From assembly GCF_000196455.1 (NCBI RefSeq), contig NC_014614.1, positions 203,501 to 267,500 on the forward strand: a DNA stretch of 64,000 nucleotides. Direction: 5' to 3'. The notes below the pieces were generated by a model. That model did not search any database. It was given only the letters and a program-made list of their open reading frames with translations, and had not been told where the DNA came from. How positions within the stretch are numbered: the stretch's first letter is position 1; every line of letters begins with the position of its first letter. This DNA comes from Acetoanaerobium sticklandii. Lineage in GTDB: Bacteria; Bacillota; Clostridia; Peptostreptococcales; Filifactoraceae. The translations under genes and the position numbers were made by a program. Of the stretch, positions 51,410-60,713 are shown in pieces.

Positions 51410-53347
51410 TTAAGCTTCTGAGATATTAGATTCAATTGTCTCTTCTTCTATTGTGATTTTTTCATGTTCTATTTTATTCTCGTGCATTATTTTAATAAAG
51501 TGCTCCCCATCTATTATTGACACCTCAAGGAGAGTTTCTGCTATAAGGTCAAGCTTCTCTCTGTTTTTAGTGAGCATCTGCTTAGTTTCGTTAAATAACT
51601 CTTCGGCTAAGGCTTTAGCGTCCTTTATATAGTCATCGTTTGGTCTAGACATGCCTAGCACATCTAGATTTATAACGCTATCGTGCATTCCCCAAGATTT
51701 AATTATAGAGGATATAATCATAGTGGCTTGCTCGATGTCGTTTACTGCTCCAGTTGTTATATCGTCTTCGCTCTTAGCAATGATAGTCTCTGCAGCTCTT
51801 CCACCATAGAGCATCTTTACTCTATTTTTCATATCGGCTTTGCTAGCTAGGCCTTCTTTAGGTTCATTTAGAGTATAGCCTCCAGCTCCTGAAGTAGTAG
51901 GGATGATGCTGACTTCTAGTACAGGCTGTCCTAGAAGGTGACCAACTATAGCATGACCTGCCTCATGATAGGCTACGATTTTACGCTGGCTATCTGATTC
52001 CAAAGGCTTGTCTTTTTTATCTCCCTTGATTAGGATTCTAAGGTAGGCTTCATCGATATCAGTTTGCTCTATTACCTCATGACCGTTAATTACAGCCTTT
52101 ATAGCGGCCTCATTCATGAGATTTTCAAGCTCAGAAGGACTAAAGCCTATGGTTTTTTTTGCGAGGTTTTCTATTATTACACTTTCAGATATTTTTTTAC
52201 TTTTTACATAAAGCTCAAGTATGCTCATACGCTCATTTCTATCAGGAAGAGGAACAGCAAGCTGTCTGTCAAATCTACCTGGACGAGTAAGTGCGGGGTC
52301 TAAATCTTGAAGCCTATTAGTAGCGGCTATAGTAATTACAGCTTCATTGCCACTAAAACCGTCGAGCTCATTTAGCAGTGCGGTTAGAGTTTTGTCATCC
52401 TCAGAGGTTCCTCTGTTTTGACCTCTAGCACCACCGACTGAGTCTATCTCGTCTATAAATACTATGCAGGGAGCATTTTTTCTAGCTGTCTTGTAAAGCT
52501 TTCTAACTCTTCGAGCACCCAGACCTACGTATAGCTCCACAAAGTCTGAACCGTTAACCTTGAAAAATGGAACTCCAGCTTCTCCGGCTATGGCTTTTGC
52601 CATTAAAGTTTTACCTGTACCGGGAGGACCGTAAAATATTACACCATTAGGAAGCCGCGCCCCTATATCGTTATATTTTTTTGGATTTTCTAAGAAGTCC
52701 AAAATGTATTTTGAATCGTTTTTAAGTGAGCTATAGCCTGCTATATTGCTAAAATTAGTATCAGGCACCTTGGTTGTGATTTCATTTTCTTTTGGGTCCA
52801 TGCCTCGCTGATAAAATACTAAAAAGCCCATGATTAAAGCCACTGGGAGCATAATCTGGAAGGTGGATAAAAGAAAATAAACCAAATCATTTGGAGGATT
52901 AAAGCTAAATACTCTTATTCCCTTTGCAAGAAGCTCTGAGCGAAATTCTGGATAGGCAGGATTTTCTGTTATGAACTTAAATTTCCCATCTTTAGGGAGT
53001 ATTTTAGCATCCACAGAAGTTTCTTTGGTTTTATCAAGGTCCTCAAGCAGAAGTTCGTAATCCTCATCAGGAGTTATCTTTTGAGAATTTAGATATTCTA
53101 AAGTAGGGAGGAATTGCATATTGCTGTTATTTGAGCTTAAAAATACATATTCTACTTGATTTTTTTCAATCATCTGCTGGAACTGAGTGTAAGGAATATA
53201 TGAAACCTCATCCTTTTTATCTTTTTGAAGCTGAATATTGCCGTACATTGCCAAGCTGTAAACCATAAACATAACTATTATTATGAAAGAAATTCTTCGT
53301 TTGGTAAGCTTTTTCTTAATTTTTTCAAGCTTTTCTTTTCTACTCAT
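51410..53347 (-). CDS. ftsH: ATP-dependent zinc metalloprotease FtsH
   Basis: Membrane-bound AAA+ protease that removes damaged or short-lived membrane proteins. Two transmembrane helices (about residues 17-35 and 150-172) flank an extracytoplasmic domain; Walker A GPPGTGKT, Walker B CIVFIDEIDSVG, the second region of homology (TRPGRFDRQ) and zinc site HEAGH are present. Length 645 is usual. Some features differ from housekeeping FtsH: the extracytoplasmic part is long and the AAA pore loop reads FVELYVGLGARRVR as usual. Not in the common hpt-ftsH setting, so it could be an additional copy. Confidence 0.93.
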   Translation of the reverse strand: MSRKEKLEKIKKKLTKRRISFIIIVMFMVYSLAMYGNIQLQKDKKDEVSYIPYTQFQQMIEKNQVEYVFLSSNNSNMQFLPTLEYLNSQKITPDEDYELLLEDLDKTKETSVDAKILPKDGKFKFITENPAYPEFRSELLAKGIRVFSFNPPNDLVYFLLSTFQIMLPVALIMGFLVFYQRGMDPKENEITTKVPDTNFSNIAGYSSLKNDSKYILDFLENPKKYNDIGARLPNGVIFYGPPGTGKTLMAKAIAGEAGVPFFKVNGSDFVELYVGLGARRVRKLYKTARKNAPCIVFIDEIDSVGGARGQNRGTSEDDKTLTALLNELDGFSGNEAVITIAATNRLQDLDPALTRPGRFDRQLAVPLPDRNERMSILELYVKSKKISESVIIENLAKKTIGFSPSELENLMNEAAIKAVINGHEVIEQTDIDEAYLRILIKGDKKDKPLESDSQRKIVAYHEAGHAIVGHLLGQPVLEVSIIPTTSGAGGYTLNEPKEGLASKADMKNRVKMLYGGRAAETIIAKSEDDITTGAVNDIEQATMIISSIIKSWGMHDSVINLDVLGMSRPNDDYIKDAKALAEELFNETKQMLTKNREKLDLIAETLLEVSIIDGEHFIKIMHENKIEHEKITIEEETIESNISEA

Positions 53348-53498
53348 TTTTCATCACCTTTTTTGTAAATAGATAGTTTTATTATACACTATTTAAAGAA
53401 GAGAGAGATAATTATCCAATCTTTCTTTAAAAATTAGCCGCGTTATGTCATAATCTAATGAGATGATTTATTATGAAGTTTAATTGGAGGACAAATAT

Positions 53499-54785
53499 TT
53501 GAGAATTATAGATATGAAAGGGATAATAAAAGGTCAGGATGTGCCTAAAATTGCATACAGACCGGTTAAGTCTCTAGAAGATAGAATATATTTTGAAAAG
53601 GTTCAGGGCACTTTAGAGGAGCAGTGGACAGAAGGTATATACAGATATGATATAGCTGAGCAAAAGCTGACAAGGGTGGATACTGGAGAGCATTCAAATA
53701 ATCCGTCCATGTATGATATAGAGGTGCCAGGCTCATATGAAGATGTACTAGCGATAAAGGATATGGATTATATCTACTACTGTGTATCATCTGAAGCAGA
53801 GAAAGAGCAGATACTGAGTTTCTTTAGGCTTAATCTTGAGTCAGATACCCAAGATGACATAATTAACTTTAGCTTTTCAAAGGATGAGTATGTTTATAAG
53901 GGACTTGAGATATTGACTGAGGGCTATTTTATATTTACGCTTTCGGATGCCAAGACGCCTTTTGAAAGCAACCAGTATGACAAGGTCTACCTAGTGGATG
54001 TAGATGAAAGAAGAATTTATGAGATTCACGACCTGTTATTTAAGCTCACAGCTGGAAAAAGAGAAGTAATAGGCAAGGAAGTAAAATACCTGCTAGTTGA
54101 AGAGGTCTATCTATCAGAGGAAGAGGAGCTAGAGCTTCTTTTATCAGATGATGTAGAGCTTGCTATAGATATACCAGAAGAGATGACTGAGGATTTTGTA
54201 TTTAAGAACAGCCTTAGGATATTGCCGTTTCAAAACTTTTTAAACCTAGTAAAATCAGGTAGCAGATATTATGAGTACAAGGTGCTAGACAGCATATTTA
54301 TGGACGGCGTAATCAGAATAGTAGGAGAAACACCAAACATGCTTTACTACAAGAAAAACAAGCATGAGCATGTCCTGAAATCAAGCCGTGATTTTAATGA
54401 GAGAAGACTAAAGGGCAAAGAAGAAATTTTCTCTATTGATAAGGAGTCCCTCAATATTTCAAAGATAATGGAGCTTGGGGATAAGAGCCTGCTTGCATTT
54501 GAGGATGAGACGGTATATGAGATAGAAGAGGACGATGAAAAGGTTAAAATAGCATCCACAAGAGGAGATAGCTTCTCTTTTGAGTATGAAAAGGATGTAT
54601 CTGATATAGAGGCAAAGGAATATTTCTACGATTTATTCAACCACAGATACCTAGTGATAGGGGTAATTAAGAGCAAGGATAAATTTTCAGGGAGCTTTCT
54701 AAAAATAGTGGATATGTATGAAATAGAAGAAGACAGAAAGTGCGAGGACCTTTTTATCATAGACGATACAGTATTTATTGGATAG
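53499..54785 (+). CDS. Hypothetical acidic protein
   Basis: A soluble, acidic 428-residue protein that I do not recognise. It consists mainly of alternating charged strands (YEYKVLDSIFMDGVIRIVGE, YLVDVDERRIYEIHDL) that might form a beta-propeller or repeated sheet domain; there are no transmembrane segments, signal peptide or clear catalytic motif. The start TTG at 53499 follows GGAGG at eight bases; the TTG at 53484 lies before that site. It is followed after 13 bases by the DinG-like helicase gene, so the two probably form an operon and may act together. Confidence 0.7.
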   Translation: MRIIDMKGIIKGQDVPKIAYRPVKSLEDRIYFEKVQGTLEEQWTEGIYRYDIAEQKLTRVDTGEHSNNPSMYDIEVPGSYEDVLAIKDMDYIYYCVSSEAEKEQILSFFRLNLESDTQDDIINFSFSKDEYVYKGLEILTEGYFIFTLSDAKTPFESNQYDKVYLVDVDERRIYEIHDLLFKLTAGKREVIGKEVKYLLVEEVYLSEEEELELLLSDDVELAIDIPEEMTEDFVFKNSLRILPFQNFLNLVKSGSRYYEYKVLDSIFMDGVIRIVGETPNMLYYKKNKHEHVLKSSRDFNERRLKGKEEIFSIDKESLNISKIMELGDKSLLAFEDETVYEIEEDDEKVKIASTRGDSFSFEYEKDVSDIEAKEYFYDLFNHRYLVIGVIKSKDKFSGSFLKIVDMYEIEEDRKCEDLFIIDDTVFIG

Positions 54786-54798
54786 GGCGTGGGATAGT

Positions 54799-57171
54799 AT
54801 GCCTAGTAGAATTGAAATTTCTGTGCGCTCTTTGGTAGAGTTTGTGCTTAGAAGCGGAGATTTGGGAGCGAGCAGTAGCTTTTCGCCAACTAGAATGCAA
54901 GAAGGCATAAGGATACATCAACAGCTCCAGCAGATTAAGGGGAGATACATTGAAAAAGAGCTACCTCTTAGACTGGATATCAAAGTAAACGATATAGACT
55001 TTCGCATATCTGGGAGAGCTGATGGCTTGATGCTGGATGAGGGTTTTTATATCATAGATGAAATCAAAAGCACGGCTAAAAGCCTGAGCAATTGTGAAGA
55101 GGAAGAGGTTCACTTGGCTCAGGCTAAATTCTATGCCTATATTTATGCTCTAGATAACAAGCTAGATAATATAGGTGCAAATGTAACCTATTACAGCCTC
55201 CATGATGAGGATATAAAAACCTTTGAGCATGAATACGAAAGAGAAGAGCTAGAAACCTATGTGACTCATATCCTGCATAGCTATAGCTTGTTTTGCATGC
55301 TACTTGAAAGGCTAAAGGACGAAAGAGATAAAAGCATACTTACTTTAGAATTTCCTTTTGATTCATATAGAAAGGGTCAAAAGAAAATGATAAATGACGT
55401 ATATAGAGCTATCAGTCAGAAAAAGAGACTGTTTGTAAAAGCACCTACAGGCATAGGAAAAACAATATCAACCATTTATCCTGCACTTAAAAGCTTAATA
55501 TATGAAGACAATGAAAAGATATTTTATCTTACCTCAAAGACCATAAATCGCGAGGCGGCATCGGATACCTTGATGCTCTTAAAAGATGCAGGGCTAAGCG
55601 TAAGAGCCATAGCCCTTACTGCAAAGGACAAAATCTGTCCTTATGGAAGCTGTGATTTAAATGCCTGTGATTATGCAAGAGGGCATTTTGACAGGATAAA
55701 TTCGGCTATCTATGATATTTTGGAAACTCAAGATATCATAACTAGGGATGTGATACTCAGCTACAGTGAGTCTCATAAGGTATGCCCCTTTGAATTTGCC
55801 CTTGATATCTCGCTTTTTTGCGATGTGATTATAGGGGATTACAATTATGCCTTTGATCCTGCTGTTTACCTAAAAAGATTTTTTGCCGAGCAAATGGGAA
55901 AATATATATTTCTTATGGATGAATCTCATAATTTCATAGATAGAGCTAGAGATATGTTTTCAGCTTCTATAGAAAAAACAGCCTTTCTAGACCTTAGAAA
56001 GCTTATAAAATCAGCAATTAAAGACCATACTATGATTCCTAAGGAGCTTTCTGATGTTTTAAAATCAATAGGACATATCAATGCAGGGTTTTTAAAGCTT
56101 AAGCCAGAGCAAGCGAAGACAGAGTTTTCTCAAAAAGCTTTGCCAGAGAATTTAATAAAGGCAATAAGGGGCTTTATAGAAAACTCAGATTATTATTTTA
56201 GTGAGTATCCAAATGCAAATGAAGAGGCTTTTTATCAGGATTTACTGAGTTTATATTTTGAAGCCCATGCATTTATAAGAATTGCTGAGCTTTATGATGA
56301 AAGATACACTATGATAGGATATCAGTATGATAAAAATTTGAGAATCAAGTTGTTTTGCATAGATCCTTCAGCTCTTGTAAAGGATGCACTTAGCAGATGC
56401 ACTAGCCTTATTGCATTTTCTGCCACTCTTATTCCAGCATCTTACTATATAAGTATGATGGGAGGGCTAGAGGACGCAGTATATCTTATGCTAGACAGTC
56501 CCTTTAATCCTGAGAGACTAAAGGTTATGATAGATTCAAGCGTATCTACTAGGTACTCCCATAGACAGCGCTCTATTGATAGGGTAGTGCAGAGAATTCA
56601 CTCAGCAGTAAGCTCTAAAAATGGGAATTACATAGCTTTTTTTCCTTCCTATGAATACATGAATCAAATTTATGAAGAGTTTTCAAAAGCCTACGAAGAG
56701 ATTGAATGCATAGTTCAAGAAAGAAGCTTTACTGAGCTTCAAAGAGAAGACTTTTTAAAGCGGTTTGTAGACCAGAATACTCACGTGATGGTAGGCTTTG
56801 CAGTTATGGGAGGAGCTTTTTCTGAAGGAATAGATTTAAAAGGAGATAGACTTTCTGGAGCAATAATTGCAACTGTAGGACTACCAGGGATTTCATATGA
56901 GCTAGATTTGATTATGGAATATTTTAATAACGAAGGGAAAAATGGCTTCGATTATGCCTATAGATATCAAGGCATGAACAAAGTAATGCAAAGCGCAGGC
57001 AGAGTCATTAGGACTTCATCGGATAAAGGCTTTATACTTCTGCTTGATGATAGATTTTTAGAAGCTAGCTATCAGAATCTCATGCCTAGAGAGTGGCTGG
57101 ATTTTGAAAGAGTAAGCAGTCCTTTGGAAATCAAAAATAGCTTGGAACAATTTTGGCAAGAAGAAAAGTAG
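54799..57171 (+). CDS. DinG/XPD-like helicase with N-terminal PD-(D/E)XK-type domain
   Basis: Superfamily 2 DNA helicase of the DinG/YoaA group. The N-terminus (about residues 45-130) resembles a RecB-like nuclease domain: RISGRADGLML then YIIDEIKST, where D, E and K fit the PD-(D/E)XK pattern. The helicase part has Walker A APTGIGKT (about 215), an iron-sulfur cluster set (CPYGSCDLNACDYA and VCPF), the DEAH-type box LMDESHNF, and the C-terminal motifs GFAVMGGAFSEGIDL and QSAGRVIRTSSDKG. The ATG at 54799 is chosen over TTG at 54778, which would overlap the previous gene. 790 residues. Role in DNA repair is likely. Confidence 0.85.
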   Translation: MPSRIEISVRSLVEFVLRSGDLGASSSFSPTRMQEGIRIHQQLQQIKGRYIEKELPLRLDIKVNDIDFRISGRADGLMLDEGFYIIDEIKSTAKSLSNCEEEEVHLAQAKFYAYIYALDNKLDNIGANVTYYSLHDEDIKTFEHEYEREELETYVTHILHSYSLFCMLLERLKDERDKSILTLEFPFDSYRKGQKKMINDVYRAISQKKRLFVKAPTGIGKTISTIYPALKSLIYEDNEKIFYLTSKTINREAASDTLMLLKDAGLSVRAIALTAKDKICPYGSCDLNACDYARGHFDRINSAIYDILETQDIITRDVILSYSESHKVCPFEFALDISLFCDVIIGDYNYAFDPAVYLKRFFAEQMGKYIFLMDESHNFIDRARDMFSASIEKTAFLDLRKLIKSAIKDHTMIPKELSDVLKSIGHINAGFLKLKPEQAKTEFSQKALPENLIKAIRGFIENSDYYFSEYPNANEEAFYQDLLSLYFEAHAFIRIAELYDERYTMIGYQYDKNLRIKLFCIDPSALVKDALSRCTSLIAFSATLIPASYYISMMGGLEDAVYLMLDSPFNPERLKVMIDSSVSTRYSHRQRSIDRVVQRIHSAVSSKNGNYIAFFPSYEYMNQIYEEFSKAYEEIECIVQERSFTELQREDFLKRFVDQNTHVMVGFAVMGGAFSEGIDLKGDRLSGAIIATVGLPGISYELDLIMEYFNNEGKNGFDYAYRYQGMNKVMQSAGRVIRTSSDKGFILLLDDRFLEASYQNLMPREWLDFERVSSPLEIKNSLEQFWQEEK

Positions 57172-57281
57172 AAATAGAGACAAATAGAAATAATTAACGA
57201 AGCAACTAAAAAAGCGATTATAGAGGTGATAAAAAAAGATTGATATTTGGGATATGAAATTACTACATGTGAGGTGGGGCA

Positions 57282-58040
57282 ATGGGTATATTGGTGTTTT
57301 TATATGGACTGATATTTGGGAGCTTTTATAATGTTGTGATATATAGGATACCTGCAGACAAAAGCATAGCAAAAGGCAGGTCGATGTGTGGTAGCTGCAA
57401 CCATACATTAGCTGCAAAGGATTTGGTTCCTGTACTTAGCTGGGTATTTTTAAAAGCAAAATGTCGCTACTGCGGTTCAAAGATATCTATGAGATATCCT
57501 ATAATAGAGCTAGTTACAGGACTATTATTTTATATTGCCTATGCCAGCTCAGGCTCTATATGGGAGTTTTTATTTTATGTCAGCCTTTGGTCCATGCTAC
57601 TTATTACAGCAATGATAGATTACGATGAAATGATAATATCTGATGCGGTACTTCTTGTATTTACGGTAGTAGGATTAGTTTCGATTTTAGGAATGAAAGC
57701 AGGATTACTCACTAGAGTCTATGGACTTGCCTTTGGATTTGGCTTTTACTTTGCAATTTATTATGTAGCAAAGCTGATTTATAAAAAGGAGGCCTTTGGC
57801 TTTGGGGATGTCATGCTTATGGGAGCACTAGGCATATTTATGGGATTTAGAGATACTGTTTTAACGAGTATACTTAGCTTTTATGTAGCTCTTATCATAA
57901 TAGTAATAATGAAAATATTTGGAAAGAAAACAGGGCTTAGGCAGGAGATTCCTTTTGGACCATATATATGTATAGCTGCGTTCTTAGTTTCGCTTTATGG
58001 GGATGAGATAGTAAATCTTTATCTCAATTTGTTTATGTAG
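57282..58040 (+). CDS. pilD: Type IV prepilin peptidase (A24A), with methylase domain
   Basis: Membrane peptidase that removes prepilin leaders and methylates the new N-terminus. The N-terminal part has the zinc CxxC pairs (CGSC and CRYC) of the methylase domain; the two catalytic aspartates are in MIDYDEM and GFGDVML. About seven transmembrane segments; length 252. It should process the four prepilins of the pilus locus about 31 kb away. The ATG at 57282 follows GAGGTGGGG. It stands alone after the helicase gene. Confidence 0.95.
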   Translation: MGILVFLYGLIFGSFYNVVIYRIPADKSIAKGRSMCGSCNHTLAAKDLVPVLSWVFLKAKCRYCGSKISMRYPIIELVTGLLFYIAYASSGSIWEFLFYVSLWSMLLITAMIDYDEMIISDAVLLVFTVVGLVSILGMKAGLLTRVYGLAFGFGFYFAIYYVAKLIYKKEAFGFGDVMLMGALGIFMGFRDTVLTSILSFYVALIIIVIMKIFGKKTGLRQEIPFGPYICIAAFLVSLYGDEIVNLYLNLFM

Positions 58041-58049
58041 ATGATTAAG

Positions 58050-58098
58050 AAAGCCTCACTCTTCACACAATGTAGCATGTGGACGAGTGAGGCTTTTT
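58050..58098. terminator. Terminator between pilD and phosphoesterase genes
   Basis: AAGCCTCACTC and GAGTGAGGCTT pair over a 20-base loop with a T run on the right and A-rich left side. It serves the convergent genes on both sides. Confidence 0.85.
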
Positions 58099-58114
58099 AA
58101 ATTTAAGCATGCAC

Positions 58115-58924
58115 TTATTTAAAATCTATAACTACAAGCTCTGGATTGTTGAACATTCTAAAAGGAAACAAACTGTTTCCAAGTCCTCTACTGACTATCA
58201 TTGTAGTTGGCCCTGAGGTATAAGCACCTGCATCGTAAGCAGGCAGGATGCCTTGATGTGGAGCTATTACACCACCTAGCATAGGGAGTCTTAGCTGACC
58301 GCCGTGGGCATGTCCAGTTAAAACTAGGTCATAGCCAGATTCTACGTAGTCATTAAAATGTTCAGGTCTATGAGATAGCAAGATGTTGTATACCATGTCA
58401 TCTAGGATTTCCAAGCTGTTTTTAAATTCTGTTTCTCTGCTTGCTCTGTCATAGGATATAGGGTCGTCCACTCCTTTTATCTGAACAGGGATATCGTTAT
58501 AATAGTAGGTATCGCAAGCATTTTCTAGTGTGACGATATGAAGCTCATCGAGCTTTGACTTTAAAGCATAGCCGTTATCACCAAAATCATGGTTTCCATT
58601 TACTCTATAGACAGTATAGTTTTTGGATAATGCATCCATAAGAGTGAGGGCGTTTTGATGGCCTTTTCTTCTGCCGTCTACTAAATCTCCTGTAAATACT
58701 ATCAAATCTGGTTTAATCTCATTTATTTTTTCAATAATTTTTTCTTGATTTTTTCCAAAGCTTTTATTGTGCAAATCACTAAGATGAAGTATCCTAAGCC
58801 CTGATAACTCATCATAGGGTATTTCAAATGTAGTTATATCAAGGGCATTATTACCATGATAAAGTAGAAAAGGCAATAATAGCATCAATGAAAGTAAGGG
58901 GTATAGCCTTTTTTTCTTTTTCAT
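58115..58924 (-). CDS. Membrane-anchored metallophosphoesterase (YkuE/YaeI type)
   Basis: Calcineurin-like phosphoesterase with all metal-binding blocks: LHLSDLHNKSF, FTGDLVDGRR, VNGNHDFG, LLSHRPEHF and LTGHAHGGQ. An N-terminal hydrophobic segment (LYPLLSLMLLLPFLLY) anchors it outside the membrane. Length 269. Relatives act on lipid or nucleotide phosphates; the substrate is not known. The start codon directly follows the stop of the upstream tpm gene, so it is the third gene of the lemA operon. Confidence 0.9.
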   Translation of the reverse strand: MKKKKRLYPLLSLMLLLPFLLYHGNNALDITTFEIPYDELSGLRILHLSDLHNKSFGKNQEKIIEKINEIKPDLIVFTGDLVDGRRKGHQNALTLMDALSKNYTVYRVNGNHDFGDNGYALKSKLDELHIVTLENACDTYYYNDIPVQIKGVDDPISYDRASRETEFKNSLEILDDMVYNILLSHRPEHFNDYVESGYDLVLTGHAHGGQLRLPMLGGVIAPHQGILPAYDAGAYTSGPTTMIVSRGLGNSLFPFRMFNNPELVVIDFK

Positions 58925-59773
58925 TTAAAAACCTCTGCTTCCTCCGCCGCCGCCGGAGCTTCCACCACCACCGAAGCTTCCGCCACCAAAACCACCGCCA
59001 GAGCCGCCTCCTCCAAAACCACCAGGAAAGCCTCCAAAACCTCCACCACCAAATGGGCTTGAGTTTCTGTAGGATCTGCGTCTTCCACCTCTTCCGCCTC
59101 CGTTACCGACTATAATTAAAAAGAGAATGAAAAGGATTATCCCAGTAGATAAAAAACTGCTGTCATCATCATCTGACATAGGCTCGGCTATTGGTCTTTC
59201 GACGATATTTGTGTATATTTTTTCGCTGTCATATCCGTATTCTAGATTGACTCTATCAGTTACATCGTAAAATATTTGAAGGAGTCCTTTGTTGTAGTCA
59301 CCCTCTGATAAAAATGGAGTGGCTCTATCTAGTATCTGCCCGACGGTTCCATCGGTTATAGCGCCCTCTAGTCCATAGCCTACTTCGATTCTTATCTTTC
59401 TTTCTTCTAAAGCCAGAACAATAAGGACTCCGTTATCGAGCTTGGAATCTCCTATTTTCCATTTTTCAAATAGCTCTACAGCATAGGTTTCTATATCTAG
59501 GCCTCCCATGTCAGGGACTGTAGCTACTACTACCTGAGGCTTTTCTTCCAGTGCTTCATAGTTTAAATTCACTGAGCGTATGAAGGTTTTTACATCCTCA
59601 CTTAATAACCCTGCATAGTCTGCATGATAAAACTCTGTAGTAGGGGAGGGCATCTGAGCATAGCTAGTACTAGTAAAAACTAAAAGTATAGCAGCTGTCA
59701 GGCTTAGAAGTCTTAATACTAATTTTTTATACAAATCACTTTTATATATGGCTCTATAATCAATTTCATTCAA
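58925..59773 (-). CDS. TPM-domain membrane protein with glycine-rich tail (YgcG-like)
   Basis: After an N-terminal hydrophobic segment (LRLLSLTAAILLVFTSTSYA) comes a TPM domain (about residues 45-180: DIETYAVELFEKWKIGD, GVLIVLALEERKIRIEVG), one transmembrane helix (SFLSTGIILFILFLIIVGN) and a C-terminal tail almost wholly of Gly, Ser and Phe. This is the usual partner of LemA proteins. Proposed roles are in membrane protein maintenance; the exact one is unknown. 16 bases after lemA. Confidence 0.9.
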   Translation of the reverse strand: MNEIDYRAIYKSDLYKKLVLRLLSLTAAILLVFTSTSYAQMPSPTTEFYHADYAGLLSEDVKTFIRSVNLNYEALEEKPQVVVATVPDMGGLDIETYAVELFEKWKIGDSKLDNGVLIVLALEERKIRIEVGYGLEGAITDGTVGQILDRATPFLSEGDYNKGLLQIFYDVTDRVNLEYGYDSEKIYTNIVERPIAEPMSDDDDSSFLSTGIILFILFLIIVGNGGGRGGRRRSYRNSSPFGGGGFGGFPGGFGGGGSGGGFGGGSFGGGGSSGGGGGSRGF

Positions 59774-59789
59774 GGCTTCTCACTCCAAT

Positions 59790-60365
59790 TTATGGATTAG
59801 TTAAATCAACTTTTGGTGCTGTTTCCGCTCCATCAGCTGCTTCAAAGTATGCACGCTCGTCAAAGCCCATCATTCCAGCTATTATTACAGTTGGAAATCT
59901 TTTGATTTTTCTGTTGTAGTCAGCAACTGTTTCGTTATACCTTCCTCTTTCTACACTGATACGATTTTCAGTGCCTGCAAGCTCATCCATAAGTCTAGTA
60001 ACGTTTTCGTTAGAACGAAGCTCAGGATAGTTTTCCATAACTACTAACAATCTTCCTAAGGCTCCTTCAAGCTGATTTGAGGCTTCTACTTGCTCATCTA
60101 CAGTAGATGCTCCAGCCATAGCAGCTCTTGCATCAGCTATTTGTCCAAACACCTCTTGCTCTTGGGCCATAGCTCCCTTTACAGATTCTACTAGATTTGG
60201 AATCAAATCATAACGTCTTTGAAGCACAGTCTCCACATTAGCCCATTGCTGATCAGCGTTTTCTGAGAGAGTCACAAGATTGTTGTATGAGCCAATCAGT
60301 GGCATTACTAAAAGCCCCGCTATCACAACTAGAGCAATAATTACTCCTAATATACCTTTTTTCAT
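59790..60365 (-). CDS. lemA: LemA family protein
   Basis: One N-terminal transmembrane helix (LGVIIALVVIAGLLVMPLIG) and a helical bundle with the LemA signature NADQQWANVETVLQRRYDLI and GRYNETVADYNRKIKRFP. Length 191 is standard. First gene of the lemA-tpm-phosphoesterase operon; AGGAGG lies before the ATG. Two inverted repeats lie between the likely promoter and the start (60388-60402 and 60455-60472). Confidence 0.95.
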   Translation of the reverse strand: MKKGILGVIIALVVIAGLLVMPLIGSYNNLVTLSENADQQWANVETVLQRRYDLIPNLVESVKGAMAQEQEVFGQIADARAAMAGASTVDEQVEASNQLEGALGRLLVVMENYPELRSNENVTRLMDELAGTENRISVERGRYNETVADYNRKIKRFPTVIIAGMMGFDERAYFEAADGAETAPKVDLTNP

Positions 60366-60387
60366 CAGTCATTCCTCCTAAAAGAAT

Positions 60388-60488
60388 AGGTGATATTCAC
60401 CTTGATAATGGTTACACTTACCTTATAAATATATCCATTACTTAGTAAAACTAACAGCTTAGTGCTAAGCTGCCTAGAATGCGATTAT
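60388..60488 (-). promoter_or_regulatory. Control region of the lemA operon
   Basis: On the minus strand a TATAAT (60483-60488) has no clear -35. Downstream are a perfect repeat CAGCTTAG-CA-CTAAGCTG (60455-60472) and AGGTGAATATCACCT (60388-60402), the second sharing its 11-base core with the dyad before the M14 peptidase. These may be operators or leader hairpins. The rest of 60489-60713 is AT-rich and holds only a -10-like TATAAT near 60661 for addB; no other gene seen. Confidence 0.4.
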
Positions 60489-60713
60489 AGCACTGTGAGT
60501 ATTTGAAATGTTTAAAAATTATTAACAAAATATTACAAATATATAACTATTAGCTTGTATATACTTTTATAATACAAATAACATCGTTTAGTTTTAAACT
60601 AGAGATTTGAAATATAGCTTATAAGATTATTAGTCTCAAATATATCTTAAGCAGCTATGATATAATAAATAGAAGAAACAAATGTTTTGCTTATGAGCCA
60701 TAGGAGGAAGATT

